A stretch of DNA of 64,000 nucleotides from Candidatus Methanoliparum thermophilum (lineage in GTDB: Archaea > Halobacteriota > Methanoliparia > Methanoliparales > Methanoliparaceae). The first letter of the stretch is position 1, and each line of letters starts with the position of its first letter. The notes under the pieces are model-generated. The model was not told where the DNA came from. It searched no databases and was given only the letters and a program-made list of their open reading frames with translations. Made by a program: the position numbers and the translations under genes. Of the stretch, positions 17,090-26,691 are shown piece after piece. The DNA is taken from contig RXIF01000012.1 in NCBI GenBank assembly GCA_004212075.1, positions 84,745 to 148,744 of the forward strand, in the 5' to 3' direction.

Positions 17090-18451
17090 ATGATAAAAGA
17101 AGATTGTGGTGTTGTAGGTATTAGCCTACAGGAAGATTCGCCATTAATTTTTGATTATTTGTATTATGCTCTCTATACGCTACAACATAGAGGCCAAGAA
17201 TCTGCCGGAATTGCTATAAACAACAAGGAAGGTATATTTATACAAAAGGGGATGGGTCTCGTCTCGGAGGTTTTTAATAAAAAGAGAGAAAGTATAAAGG
17301 GAGATGTGGGGATTGGCCATGTTAGATACTCCACTTCAGGGGAGTCAAATTTAGAAAACTGCCAACCATCTCTTATAGAGAAAGAAGATGAGTTATTCAT
17401 TCTTGCACACAATGGAAATATAGTAAATTATAAAATAATCAAAAAAGAACTTGAGAGTAAAGGGCATATAATCAATTCTTCATCCGATTCGGAAATTATA
17501 GGACACCTTTTTATTGAAAGATTAAAAGAGACGCATGATATAACAGGCGCAGTTGCTCGACTTATGGAAGAATTAAAAGGAGCATACTCTGTTGTAATGT
17601 TATATAAAAATAAGATCGTTGCTTTTAGGGATCCTTTAGGAATAAGACCTCTTTGTATAGGTGAATTATATCCAAAAGGTCTTATCATTGCATCAGAGAG
17701 CGTAGCTATCGATACATTGAATGGACGATTGATTCGAGACATTAAGCCAGGAGAGGTTGTAATACTTGAGTTTGGTAATATAATAGAGGAAAAACATCTT
17801 GTAAAACTCGAACATAATTCCCATTGTATGTTTGAATATGTATATTTTGCCCGACCAGATTCTGTCATAGATGGAAGATCTGTATATGAGGTCAGAATGG
17901 CCATCGGAAAACTTCTTGCTCAAAAGGCTAAAATAAATGCTGATTTTGTCTCTCCAATGCCTGATTCTGGTGTTACATTTGCTATAGGTTATGCGATCTC
18001 TTCAGGACTCCCTTATATAGAGAGTTTAATTAAAAACAGGTATGTTGGACGAACATTTATAATACCTAATCAAGAAGAGAGAGAACTAATGGTCAAGATA
18101 AAACTGAATCCTATTCGTAATAACATAGATGGAAAGAGGATAGTCTTGGTAGATGATAGTATCGTAAGAGGTACAACATCAAAGAGGGTTGTAAATATAT
18201 TAAGAAAGGCAGGTGCTAAAGAAGTTCATCTCTGTATTGGCTGTCCTCCCTTGATATCTCCATGCTACTTTGGCGTAGATTTTACAACAAACGATGAATT
18301 AGTTGCGTCTCAGAAGAATATAGCAGAAATATCAAAAATTATTGGAGCGGATTCTATCACTTATGCCAGTATTGATGATATAGTAAAGGCAATAAATATA
18401 GAAAGAGACGATCTCTGTATATCCTGTCTAACCGGGATATACCATATATAA
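17090..18451 (+). CDS. purF: Amidophosphoribosyltransferase
   Basis: The 453-residue enzyme has the class II glutamine amidotransferase N-terminus (EDCGVVGIS with the catalytic Cys, TLQHRGQESAGIA, GHVRYSTSG) and the PRPP site RIVLVDDSIVRGTTSKRVV. Cysteines in HCMFEYVYFARPDS, PLISPCYFGVD and CISCLTG match the four ligands of the [4Fe-4S]-containing PurF type. It carries out the first step of purine synthesis from PRPP and glutamine. I use the ATG at 17090; a TTG codon directly precedes it. The start probably requires removal of the short pre-Cys leader. Confidence 0.95.
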   Translation: MIKEDCGVVGISLQEDSPLIFDYLYYALYTLQHRGQESAGIAINNKEGIFIQKGMGLVSEVFNKKRESIKGDVGIGHVRYSTSGESNLENCQPSLIEKEDELFILAHNGNIVNYKIIKKELESKGHIINSSSDSEIIGHLFIERLKETHDITGAVARLMEELKGAYSVVMLYKNKIVAFRDPLGIRPLCIGELYPKGLIIASESVAIDTLNGRLIRDIKPGEVVILEFGNIIEEKHLVKLEHNSHCMFEYVYFARPDSVIDGRSVYEVRMAIGKLLAQKAKINADFVSPMPDSGVTFAIGYAISSGLPYIESLIKNRYVGRTFIIPNQEERELMVKIKLNPIRNNIDGKRIVLVDDSIVRGTTSKRVVNILRKAGAKEVHLCIGCPPLISPCYFGVDFTTNDELVASQKNIAEISKIIGADSITYASIDDIVKAINIERDDLCISCLTGIYHI

Positions 18452-18536
18452 GATTAAATATAAATATAGAAATGCAAAGTAGATTATTTAACCTTTATTC
18501 GCTTTTATTTGCCTCGTTAATTTTTGTCAAGATGTT

Positions 18537-18576
18537 GCAAATCAAAGATTTGCAGCTCACGAATCTTCGATTCGTG
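18537..18576 (+). repeat. Palindromic repeat family A, copy A3
   Basis: The hairpins GCAAATCAAAGATTTGC and CACGAATCTTCGATTCGTG are separated by AGCT, followed by ATG. It supplies the final residues and the TGA stop (18559-18557) of the minus-strand orphan gene. Confidence 0.85.
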
Positions 18577-18952
18577 ATGATTTTTTGCGTATTCTTGGTT
18601 GGCGATTTTTGATCTCTAAGAAATGATCTTTAGCAGTCTCCGTAAACAATTTGTTTTCTGGTACTTCTAATGGCGGTAATGCACTTATAACTGTATTTTG
18701 ATCCGTTTTAATGATAATATTCTCTATAATCAACTCTTCTAGGATAGAGATCAAAGATTCGACAGGGAGATCCACACTAATCTTTGAATCTTTCTCAATA
18801 TAATTGTAAAAGAAATATATTATATCATCTATAGCAACTCCTCTCATTCCCAGAAAGGACATTAAAAATTGGTAATTTGAGTTTTGCATGAATCCATTAA
18901 CCGCATAAACTATCAACGATCTAATAGCCAGTTCATCATATTCTTCTATCAT
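18557..18952 (-). CDS. Uncharacterised 131-residue protein
   Basis: I do not recognise this protein. It is predicted mostly helical and soluble, with a hydrophobic first half (SLIVYAVNGFMQNSNYQFLMSFLG, IDDIIYFFYNYI) and a charged tail ending RKKSSRIEDS. The last residues and the stop codon come from repeat A3, so the ancestral C-terminus may have been different. It is convergent with purF and stands alone. Codon use is like its neighbours. The start is the ATG at 18952. Confidence 0.6.
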   Translation of the reverse strand: MIEEYDELAIRSLIVYAVNGFMQNSNYQFLMSFLGMRGVAIDDIIYFFYNYIEKDSKISVDLPVESLISILEELIIENIIIKTDQNTVISALPPLEVPENKLFTETAKDHFLEIKNRQPRIRKKSSRIEDS

Positions 18953-19080
18953 TTTATAAATCCATTTAACATTTTTTATAAAATTTATAAATATACTTGT
19001 TTACATTAATACTTCTTTACATTATGTAACATATATTAAGATAGCATAAATAACTTACTGAAGGCTTGAGACAAAAGAGC

Positions 19081-19548
19081 CTAACGTCGAGAATAAGTGC
19101 CTCTTAATAATGTATGCTGTATTATATGCCCTTCCATCTTTTTTTCCAGATCTTTTTTGGTAGCGCCTGCATTTAAATCAAGTTTAATATCCAATGTATA
19201 AAGCTTAAATCGATAAGTATGCGTTCCATACGGTGGACATGGTCCCATGTAGCCTATCCTTCTTGCACTGTTTCTTCCCTGGACAGCGCCTCTTAAAACA
19301 TTTTCTTGTTTAGGAACGTTCTCTTCTATCTCTCGTATTTTGGGATCTATGTTCCATATCAACCAATGATCAAAAACACCCATAGGTGCATCCGGATCGT
19401 CCAGTATCAGAGCAAAACTCTTTGTACCTTCATCTGGTCCTTTAATTTTCAAAGGCGGGGATATATCCAAACCATCACACGTGTATCTCTCGGGAATTCT
19501 CTCTCCATTTTTAAATGCTTTACTTAAAAGGATTAATTCCTCCTTCAT
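19081..19548 (-). CDS. YbhB/YbcL (PEBP, Raf kinase inhibitor-like) family protein
   Basis: The protein shows the PEBP signature: FKNGERIPERYTCDGLDISPPL, SFALILDDPDAPMGVFDHWLIWNI, GYMGPCPPYGTHTYRFKLYTLD. The ATG at 19548 is preceded by GGAGGAG, giving 155 residues, the normal family length; an in-frame extension to 19593 lacks a ribosome site. Family members bind anionic ligands; the cellular role in archaea is unknown. Confidence 0.9.
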   Translation of the reverse strand: MKEELILLSKAFKNGERIPERYTCDGLDISPPLKIKGPDEGTKSFALILDDPDAPMGVFDHWLIWNIDPKIREIEENVPKQENVLRGAVQGRNSARRIGYMGPCPPYGTHTYRFKLYTLDIKLDLNAGATKKDLEKKMEGHIIQHTLLRGTYSRR

Positions 19549-19647
19549 AATACTCCTCCAACCATTTTTTTTTATCCTCGATAAACAATTCAATAAAATC
19601 CAGTATAATAATATTTATGTTATCTTCTTTCAATAATGAGATATAGA

Positions 19648-20442
19648 CTATAGATAAAGCGCGCTTTTCAATTCTTTAGCCTTTTCTTTCAGCTTCAATA
19701 TAACATCTTCTTTATTTTTACCGCTTCCTATCAAATCTACGAAGGTACTTCCAACGACCACACCATCCGTGCCTGCTTTTACCAAAGACGCCACCTGTTC
19801 CTGGTTAGATATACCGAACCCTACAAACAAGGGATTTCTACATATGTCTTTTGTCCTCTTTAAAAGTTCTAGCGCCTCGTTAGATACGGTATTCCTCACA
19901 CCAGTCGTGCCATAGAGCGATATAAGATATATAAATCCTGTAGTTGAGTTGTCTATATCTACTATTCTATCCCTAGAAGTATTGGGGGCAATCAAGAAGA
20001 TTGTATCCAGATCAAGGTTTTTACAGCACTTTATATACTCTTTTCCCTCCTCCACAGGGAGATCTACAACGATCAATCCATCTACTCCGACAGATTTTGC
20101 CTCTTTTAAAAACTTTTCTAAACCTCTAATATAAACTATATTATAGTAAGTCATCAAGACGATAGGCGTATCTGATCTCTCTCTAAATTTTTTAACTATA
20201 TCGAACACGTCAGATACTTTAAAACCGTTCTTCAATGCTCTTACGTATCCTTCTTGTATCGTCCTTCCATCTGCCACAGGATCGGAAAAAGGTATTCCTA
20301 GTTCTATAATATCTGAACTCTCATCTAATGCATACAAATATTCTATTGTATCTTCTTTATCGGGATCTCCTGCTATTATGAATGATACTAAAACACCCTC
20401 ATTTCTTTCCTTTGATTCAGAAATCTTCTCAGATATCCTCAT
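19648..20442 (-). CDS. trpA: Tryptophan synthase alpha subunit
   Basis: The 264-residue TIM-barrel protein carries the family motifs [17 protein letters not shown] (catalytic Glu and Asp region), [23 protein letters not shown], and [24 protein letters not shown]. It cleaves indole-3-glycerol phosphate and passes indole to TrpB. It overlaps trpB by 4 bases and is the last gene of the trp operon. Confidence 0.96.
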   Translation of the reverse strand: MRISEKISESKERNEGVLVSFIIAGDPDKEDTIEYLYALDESSDIIELGIPFSDPVADGRTIQEGYVRALKNGFKVSDVFDIVKKFRERSDTPIVLMTYYNIVYIRGLEKFLKEAKSVGVDGLIVVDLPVEEGKEYIKCCKNLDLDTIFLIAPNTSRDRIVDIDNSTTGFIYLISLYGTTGVRNTVSNEALELLKRTKDICRNPLFVGFGISNQEQVASLVKAGTDGVVVGSTFVDLIGSGKNKEDVILKLKEKAKELKSALYL

Positions 20443-21617
20443 ATTGTTATAACACCTCTATCAATGCTATTTTTTACTATATCTACATCCTTGTCTCCTC
20501 TACCAGATAGACATACGACTATCTTCTCATCTTTATCCATATTTTTTGCAAGTTCTATAGCAAAAGCAACAGCATGTGCAGATTCTAAGGCAGGAATAAT
20601 CCCTTCTTCTTTCGAAAGAATTAAAAAAGCTTCTAAAGCCTTTTTATCATCTACTGCCGTATATTTTACCCTTCCCTCATCTTTTAAAAATGAATGCTCA
20701 GGACCTACTCCAGGATAATCGAGACCAGGAGCTATACTCGAAGTTTGAGTTACCTGCCCATCTTCATCTTGTAGTAAATATGTTAAAGATCCATGAAGCA
20801 CTCCTTTTTTACCAGCACAAAGACTTGCAGAATGTTTTCCTGTATCTATCCCATTTCCACCAGCTTCAACCCCAATCAACTCGACTTTGTCGTTTAAAAA
20901 TGGATGAAATATTCCTATAGCGTTGCTCCCTCCTCCAACACAAGCAACTATCTTATCAGGTAAGCACCCTTCATCTTTGAGGATAGCCTCCCTTGTCTCT
21001 CTACCAATTATCGATTGAAAATCTCTGATCATCGTGGGATACGGATGAGGACCTATAACCGAGCCTATCAGATAATGTGTATCCCGTACATTTGCAGCCC
21101 AATCTCTTAATGCCTCGTTCACAGCATCTTTTAGAGTTTTTGAGCCGGAGTTTACAGGGTGGATTATCCCTCCCATCAACTCCATACGGAATACGTTCAT
21201 CTTCTGTCTCTGAATATCCTCCTCCCCCATATATATCTCTGTCTTTAATTTAAAGAGTGATCCAGCCATAACCGTAGCAGTACCATGTTGCCCAGCACCG
21301 GTCTCTGCTATTATCCGTTTTTTTCCCATTTTTTTTGCTAAAAGTGCCTGTGCTATTGTGTTATTTAGTTTATGAGCCCCACCGTGAACTAAATCCTCTC
21401 TTTTTAGATATATCTTCGCTCCGCCAATCTTCTCTGTCAAATTTTTAGCGAGATAAAGAGGTGTTGGTCTTCCTGCAAAGTATCTGTAATAATATTCGAG
21501 CTCTTTATTAAAGACTTTATCCTCTTTGATCTCATTATAAAACCTTTCTAGTTCTATCAAAGGTTCCATAAGAGTTTCTGGAACGTAAATTCCTCCAAAT
21601 TCCCCAAATTTTCTCAT
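20439..21617 (-). CDS. trpB: Tryptophan synthase beta subunit
   Basis: The protein starts [20 protein letters not shown] and has the PLP lysine region [40 protein letters not shown] (shown in two parts) and the phosphate loop [11 protein letters not shown]. The start ATG at 21617 has AAGGAG six bases upstream (392 residues). A longer frame to 21644 would run into repeat B4. It makes tryptophan from indole and serine with TrpA. Confidence 0.96.
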   Translation of the reverse strand: MRKFGEFGGIYVPETLMEPLIELERFYNEIKEDKVFNKELEYYYRYFAGRPTPLYLAKNLTEKIGGAKIYLKREDLVHGGAHKLNNTIAQALLAKKMGKKRIIAETGAGQHGTATVMAGSLFKLKTEIYMGEEDIQRQKMNVFRMELMGGIIHPVNSGSKTLKDAVNEALRDWAANVRDTHYLIGSVIGPHPYPTMIRDFQSIIGRETREAILKDEGCLPDKIVACVGGGSNAIGIFHPFLNDKVELIGVEAGGNGIDTGKHSASLCAGKKGVLHGSLTYLLQDEDGQVTQTSSIAPGLDYPGVGPEHSFLKDEGRVKYTAVDDKKALEAFLILSKEEGIIPALESAHAVAFAIELAKNMDKDEKIVVCLSGRGDKDVDIVKNSIDRGVITI

Positions 21618-21636
21618 ATTAACTCCTTCTCTTGAT

Positions 21637-21685
21637 GAAAACAAATGTTCTTCACTCTCAAGGAAGTGCAGAAACGTAGTTTTGC
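21637..21685 (+). repeat. Palindromic repeat family B, copy B4 (short, degenerate)
   Basis: The left end TGAAAACAAATGTTCTTCAC is followed directly by CAAGGAAGTGCAG and a degenerate right palindrome; the central hairpin seen in B1 and B3 is missing. It fills the trpG-trpB gap, in the orientation opposite to the trp operon. Confidence 0.7.
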
Positions 21686-21692
21686 TTGATAA

Positions 21693-22256
21693 TTATTTTA
21701 TATAACAGTTGTACCAATTTTGGAGTATATCAAACCCTAAATCCGTAAGGATACTCTCAGGATGGAATTGAAACCCTTCTATATCCTTCTTTTTTGACCT
21801 TATACCCATAATAACATCGTTACATCTTGCTGATACCTCAAAAGATTCTGGAACGTCGGTAACAGCAAGTGAATGGTATCTTCCACCTTTAAAAGGGTTT
21901 TCTATCCCGGCAAAAACTTTTTTTCCATCATGATAAATCAGGCTACTCTTGCCATGAACAGGTAATACTCGCTCTACTCTGCCTCCAAACGCGACGGATA
22001 TTATCTCTTGTCCAAGACAGATACCAAGAATTGGCAGATAATCAAACTCTTTTATGATCTCGATAGAATTTCCTATGTACTTTTTATCATACGGTGTTCC
22101 TGGACCAGGAGAGATAATTATCGCATCTGGATCTTCTTTTCTTAAATCTGTAATAGATATATCGTTTGAAACGACTTTAACGTCTCTGTCGATCATCGAT
22201 ATATAATCTACGATATTCCAAACGAAAGAATCTTTGTTATCTATAAATATAATCAT
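21693..22256 (-). CDS. trpG: Anthranilate synthase glutaminase subunit
   Basis: The 187-residue class I amidotransferase has IIISPGPGTPYD, the nucleophile elbow PILGICLGQEIISVAFGG and the catalytic His/Glu in GFQFHPESILT. It supplies ammonia to TrpE. It lies 4 bases after trpE, so translation is probably coupled. Confidence 0.95.
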   Translation of the reverse strand: MIIFIDNKDSFVWNIVDYISMIDRDVKVVSNDISITDLRKEDPDAIIISPGPGTPYDKKYIGNSIEIIKEFDYLPILGICLGQEIISVAFGGRVERVLPVHGKSSLIYHDGKKVFAGIENPFKGGRYHSLAVTDVPESFEVSARCNDVIMGIRSKKKDIEGFQFHPESILTDLGFDILQNWYNCYIK

Positions 22257-22260
22257 TATA

Positions 22261-23625
22261 TCATACTCCTAAGACTGATTTAACCGCTTTAAGTTTTCTC
22301 TCAGTCTCTAAAAACTCATTTTCTGGAACAGAGTCAGCAACTATACCTGCTCCTGCCCTTATTCCTATCTTAAAATAGTCATTTAATTTTTTAACTATGG
22401 CAGACCTTATCACGATTGCAAAATCTGCGCTCCCGTCTATCGAGAAATAACCGATACCACCGCCATAAGAATCCCGTCTGGATTTTTCTAACTCATCTAT
22501 TATCTCAATAGCTCTAATTTTTGGTGCACCTGATAGCGTACCTGCCGGAAAAGTTGATTCTATAGCCTTAAACTCGGAAATATCATCTCTTAACTCTCCA
22601 GAGATGACACTTTCTATATGTTGAAGGTGAGAGTATCGCAGAACGTTCAAATATTCTTCTATCTTGATACTTCCACTTTTAGAGACTCTTCTAACATCGT
22701 TTCTAGCTAAATCTACAAGCATATTATGTTCTGATAACTCTTTTTCATCTTTTATCATATTTTTTTCTAAAATCTGGTCTTCTTTATCATTTTTGCCTCT
22801 ATTGGTAGTTCCAGCTATCGGATTTATAGTTAACCTTCTATTAAAGATCGAAGCCATTGTTTCTGGACTTGAACCGAATAAGATATCACCATAATCAAAA
22901 TAAAACATATACGGGCTAGGATTTATCTGTCTAAGATTTAAATATAGGTTATATGGATCAAAATAACCGGTTATATCCTCTTCTCTTGAAATTACAACCT
23001 GAAACACGTCGCCATCTTTTATATATTCTTTTGATCTTTCTACCATTTTTAAATAATCATCTTTATCTGCATCCATCTCTATCTTTAAAATATCGCTATT
23101 TTTTCCATCAGGTTCTTTATCAAACTGTTTAATAGTAAAATAAGATTCTTCATCATTTATAGACGATAAAAACAGTTTTTTGTTTCTGTTATCATACACA
23201 AAGACGTTATCATAAAATCCAAACGTTGCATATATCCCATCCACTTCTCGATTTAACAGAGACGGAAATACAGAATCGTACTTGAAGACTCCTAATAAAC
23301 CACCTAAAAAAGCCTTCTCTCCGAATGGATTTTTGATATCTGATATAATATCTTTGTATAATAAGTCCAAAGCGTTAAACGGGTTTTTCTCTTTTATCTC
23401 TCCAGAATATAAGTCTATCCCCTTAATATCTTTGAATACATCAATTTTCGTACCATTATTACCCACGTTTATTATAGCTGCTGGATTGCACCCCAAAAAA
23501 GTAAATCTTGCCCTTCTATCCGTCTTACCTAAAGATTCTAATATAAAGTGGTATTTATTCTCTTTTATACCTAAAAGTAACTGTAACGGGTCTATATACT
23601 CTATCTCTTTGATTTTAACCTTCAT
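22261..23625 (-). CDS. trpE: Anthranilate synthase component I
   Basis: The 454-residue chorismate-binding enzyme shows ILESLGKTDRRARFTFLGCNP near the N-terminus (the region holding the tryptophan feedback site in characterised TrpE), QVVISREEDI, PSPYMFYFDYGDILFGSSPETM, PIAGTTNRGK, ELSEHNMLVDLARNDV and FPAGTLSGAPKIRAIEII. It forms anthranilate with TrpG. It overlaps trpF by 4 bases. Confidence 0.95.
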   Translation of the reverse strand: MKVKIKEIEYIDPLQLLLGIKENKYHFILESLGKTDRRARFTFLGCNPAAIINVGNNGTKIDVFKDIKGIDLYSGEIKEKNPFNALDLLYKDIISDIKNPFGEKAFLGGLLGVFKYDSVFPSLLNREVDGIYATFGFYDNVFVYDNRNKKLFLSSINDEESYFTIKQFDKEPDGKNSDILKIEMDADKDDYLKMVERSKEYIKDGDVFQVVISREEDITGYFDPYNLYLNLRQINPSPYMFYFDYGDILFGSSPETMASIFNRRLTINPIAGTTNRGKNDKEDQILEKNMIKDEKELSEHNMLVDLARNDVRRVSKSGSIKIEEYLNVLRYSHLQHIESVISGELRDDISEFKAIESTFPAGTLSGAPKIRAIEIIDELEKSRRDSYGGGIGYFSIDGSADFAIVIRSAIVKKLNDYFKIGIRAGAGIVADSVPENEFLETERKLKAVKSVLGV

Positions 23626-24221
23626 AAAAAGTCTCCTATCTTATTTAAAAGATATTTTATCTTTTTTTCATCCTTAAATCCATCTGTTTCGACCCCAGAA
23701 GACACATCTATCCCAAAAGGACACAATTTAATAAATTCACCTACATTGCTATAGTTTATCCCACCTGCAATAACTACCGGCTTTACTGCATCATTTAAAA
23801 CAAGTTTACTGACTCTTAAATCATGCATCATACCAGTACCTCCCCCTTTTGTATCAAGCAAAAATCCATCCACATCGTACAGACGCATTAAGTTTAATAT
23901 CTTATTATATTCATCAAAAGGATTTTTTATCGTCTTTTCTATCTCAAATACTTTAAAAATAAACCCAGAATATTCTTTTTTAATTTTATCAACCGTATCA
24001 TACAAGATATCGCTATGCAACTGTATTCCGTCTGGTCTAAGATCGATCACTTTTTTTAAATCTTCGTAAGATTTATCCGATGTTACAGCTATAGCAGGTA
24101 TATCAGCATTCTTTATCAATTCTTTCGCTTTTTCAAAGGTTATTCTTCGTTTTGATATAGTATTTCCGACTATCATACCAAAAGCGGTAATATAATCACT
24201 GAATTTCAAAACTATCTTCAA
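23622..24221 (-). CDS. trpF: Phosphoribosylanthranilate isomerase
   Basis: The 199-residue TIM-barrel protein has DYITAFGMIVGNTISKR-type N-terminus, DGIQLHSD, FLLDTKGGGTGMMHD and the phosphate loop PVVIAGGINYSNVGEFIKL, GIDVSSGVETDGFKDEKKI. The usual first-strand Cys of TrpF (KICG) is replaced by Phe-Gly-Met (FGMIVG), a possible divergence worth noting. It lies between trpD and trpE with 4-base overlaps on both sides. Confidence 0.9.
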   Translation of the reverse strand: MKIVLKFSDYITAFGMIVGNTISKRRITFEKAKELIKNADIPAIAVTSDKSYEDLKKVIDLRPDGIQLHSDILYDTVDKIKKEYSGFIFKVFEIEKTIKNPFDEYNKILNLMRLYDVDGFLLDTKGGGTGMMHDLRVSKLVLNDAVKPVVIAGGINYSNVGEFIKLCPFGIDVSSGVETDGFKDEKKIKYLLNKIGDFL

Positions 24222-25228
24222 TTCTGACTCTGTTTTAATTCCACAAATTTTGATGAATACGATCTTATCTCCTCCAATCTTTCACTGATCTTTCCATCAT
24301 CAATACTATTTTCTACCATCTCCTTTGCATCTACAAAATTTTTTGCCTTTTTAGAAGAATATAATGCAAAAGAAGAGTTCAGAACTATAAAATCTCGTAT
24401 AGAACCTTTTTTACCATAAAATACGTCTAATATTTTCTTTGAACTGGTTTTTTTATCACATATAAGTAATTCTTTCAGATCACACCTTTTAAACCCTATC
24501 TCTTCCGGCTCCACGCTATAAGATTCTATCTTTTTATCATTGACCTCATATACAAGCGTTGGTCCATGTAATGCGACCTCATCAATACCACTACCATGTA
24601 CAACCAATGCTCTCTTTATACCGACCATGGATAACGCTTCTGCGATAGTTTTGCATAATCTTGGGTTATATACTCCGATTATTTGATACTCAGGTATTGC
24701 TGGATTTATAAGCGGACCTAAAATATTAAACACCGTCTCTATGCTAAGACTTCTTCGGATTGGCATTACCCTTGCCATAATTGGATTAAATGCTGGTGCT
24801 AATAAAAAAGCAAAATTAACTTTTTCAAGCATCTCTTTAGCTTTTAATGGATCTGACGAAAAAGATATCCCTAATTCCTCTATAACATCTGCACTACCAC
24901 AAATTGATGTAATAGAACGGTTTCCATGCTTTGCTACAGGGATAAATAGGGAAGAAATAATTGCAGATGCAGTACTGGCATTTACTGTTCCTACGCCATC
25001 GCCGCCTGTTCCACATGTATCCATCTTTTCTTTATGTACATCCACCCTAACCGATTTATCTCTTATAGCGGAGATAAACCCGGCAAGCTCTGTCGATGTG
25101 AAACCCTTTGTTTGTAATGCTGTTAGATAGGCAGAGACTCTAACATCATTATCTCTTTCTATCATATTAATCAGTTCATAAGATTCATCAAAACTAAGAT
25201 CAGTCTTCATAATTAATTTTTTAAGCAT
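24218..25228 (-). CDS. trpD: Anthranilate phosphoribosyltransferase
   Basis: The protein shows DTCGTGGDGVGTVNASTASA, the PRPP and anthranilate sites NRSITSICGSADVIEELG, and VFNILGPLINPAIP. I place the start at the ATG at 25228 (MLKKLIMKTDLS, 336 residues); the frame runs back to 25300 but that part overlaps trpC and is not conserved. It joins PRPP to anthranilate. Confidence 0.95.
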   Translation of the reverse strand: MLKKLIMKTDLSFDESYELINMIERDNDVRVSAYLTALQTKGFTSTELAGFISAIRDKSVRVDVHKEKMDTCGTGGDGVGTVNASTASAIISSLFIPVAKHGNRSITSICGSADVIEELGISFSSDPLKAKEMLEKVNFAFLLAPAFNPIMARVMPIRRSLSIETVFNILGPLINPAIPEYQIIGVYNPRLCKTIAEALSMVGIKRALVVHGSGIDEVALHGPTLVYEVNDKKIESYSVEPEEIGFKRCDLKELLICDKKTSSKKILDVFYGKKGSIRDFIVLNSSFALYSSKKAKNFVDAKEMVENSIDDGKISERLEEIRSYSSKFVELKQSQN

Positions 25229-25250
25229 AATAATACCACTAAAATGATTA

Positions 25251-25988
25251 TTAAGATATAAAAGCCTTATTTCTCCCATAAAATACAAAAGATTTGACAA
25301 ATTGCTCCGTATTCTCTGATTCCATGAATGATGTTCCTATAAGGACCGAGTCAGCAATTTTAAGTGCTCTTTTTAAATCTTCAACGTTTTTTATTCCGCT
25401 CTCGCTTACTATAAGGTAGTCTTTGTTTTTAAAGATAAAATCTTTTTTTAAATAATCTACAATATTTTCACTTACAGATACATCTCCATCATCAGTCTCC
25501 ATCTTTAAAATATCTCTATTGTTTATTCCTATCATTTTTAGATTTGTATCTCTTAAATAATGTACATCATCGATGTTATGGATCTCAACAAGTGGTTCTA
25601 ACCCATTATCTAACGAATAATCTATGAATTCTCCTATTTTTTCTTTTAAGATTCCAGTTATAAGGAGAATGGCAGATGCACCAAGATTTGCAGTTAATTC
25701 GATCTCTTTTTTATCTGTAATGAAATCTTTCCGTAAAACAGGCAGATTAGAATACTTACAAATCTTTCTTAATATCTCAATATTCCCTCCAAAAATATTT
25801 TTCTCGGTTATATAAGAGATTCCTACTACGCCCGCTCTTTCATATTCTAAGAGAATATCGATAGGATCTCTCTTACGTAATAAATCTCCCTTGGTAGGAG
25901 ACTTAACTTTTATTTCAGCTATTATTGGATTTTTAAACCTTGATGCTTCTTTGATACATTCAAACATATTTTTAGTGCTTGTTCCCAT
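25251..25988 (-). CDS. trpC: Indole-3-glycerol phosphate synthase
   Basis: The 245-residue TIM-barrel enzyme has IIAEIKVKSPTKGDLL (catalytic Lys region), VGISYITEKNIFGG, VLRKDFITD, ASAILLITGIL, and INNRDI, VSESGIKNVEDL. It is the first gene of a seven-gene operon trpC-D-F-E-G-B-A covering the complete chorismate-to-tryptophan route. A TATA-like GTTTATATACTA lies upstream on this strand. The divergent neighbour encodes an ACT-domain regulator. Confidence 0.95.
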   Translation of the reverse strand: MGTSTKNMFECIKEASRFKNPIIAEIKVKSPTKGDLLRKRDPIDILLEYERAGVVGISYITEKNIFGGNIEILRKICKYSNLPVLRKDFITDKKEIELTANLGASAILLITGILKEKIGEFIDYSLDNGLEPLVEIHNIDDVHYLRDTNLKMIGINNRDILKMETDDGDVSVSENIVDYLKKDFIFKNKDYLIVSESGIKNVEDLKRALKIADSVLIGTSFMESENTEQFVKSFVFYGRNKAFIS

Positions 25989-26000
25989 AATATATGGATA

Positions 26001-26017
26001 TATACAATATTAGTATA
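26001..26017. promoter_or_regulatory. Candidate operator between trpC and the ACT-domain regulator
   Basis: TATAC and GTATA form an inverted repeat with a 7-base spacer, overlapping the TATA-like element of the trp promoter in the divergent intergenic region. Position suggests a repressor site; the sequence is AT-rich, so it could be chance. Confidence 0.3.
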
Positions 26018-26130
26018 TAAACTTTTTTAAAAAACTTAAATATCTTTTTTTAATGGTTATACTTTATAAATTAGAATAAAAGATCGTCTTGAGATTAAAA
26101 ATTTAAATATGCGAATACTATTTATACAAC

Positions 26131-26631
26131 GTGTGGGAAAAAATAAAGAGAAAATTTGATCGTTTTCCATCTCAGTTAAAGGTTGCAAAAACGTTTTTAA
26201 AGTTGGGAATATCCGTCAAAGGTGGGAAAGCTTTCTGTGGTAATATAGAGCTCGTCCCGACTAAGATTGCGCGTGCATTGGATGTGGATAGAAACGTAGT
26301 AGTCTTAGCCATTGAGAATATAGAGAAGGATGAGGAACTTAAAACCGTATATGGATCAATAAAGCCCGTGGCAGAGATCAGCGAGGTTTCTAAAATATTT
26401 GGTTATCCTGTACTGGAGGTCTTTGCAGACAGCATGGAGGCAGGGATTGTCGCTAATATTACCGGTATTATAGCACGCAACAACATCTCTATAAGATACA
26501 TACTGGCAGAAGATCCTGATATTAGTGTGATATCTAAGCTAACATTGGTAACCAATGAAAAAATTCCTGGTGCTTTGGTAGACGAGTTTCTCACCGTAAA
26601 AGGTGTAAAAAAGATTGTAGTATCTACATAA
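26131..26631 (+). CDS. ACT-domain amino acid metabolism regulator (COG2150-like)
   Basis: The 166-residue protein has an N-terminal helix-rich, HTH-like part (LVPTKIARALDVDRNVVVLAIENI) and a C-terminal ACT-like ligand-binding domain (VLEVFADSMEAGIVANITGIIARNNISIRYILAEDP). The start is a GTG at 26131; a TATA-like AAATTTAAATATGC centred about 27 bases upstream suggests a leaderless transcript. It is divergent from trpC, which makes it a candidate regulator of the trp operon; that is inference from position. Confidence 0.78.
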   Translation: MWEKIKRKFDRFPSQLKVAKTFLKLGISVKGGKAFCGNIELVPTKIARALDVDRNVVVLAIENIEKDEELKTVYGSIKPVAEISEVSKIFGYPVLEVFADSMEAGIVANITGIIARNNISIRYILAEDPDISVISKLTLVTNEKIPGALVDEFLTVKGVKKIVVST

Positions 26632-26691
26632 ATAGGCTGAGGTTAAACAAAATGTTTAAATTAAAAAGTAATCTAACTTGATTTTTAGATT

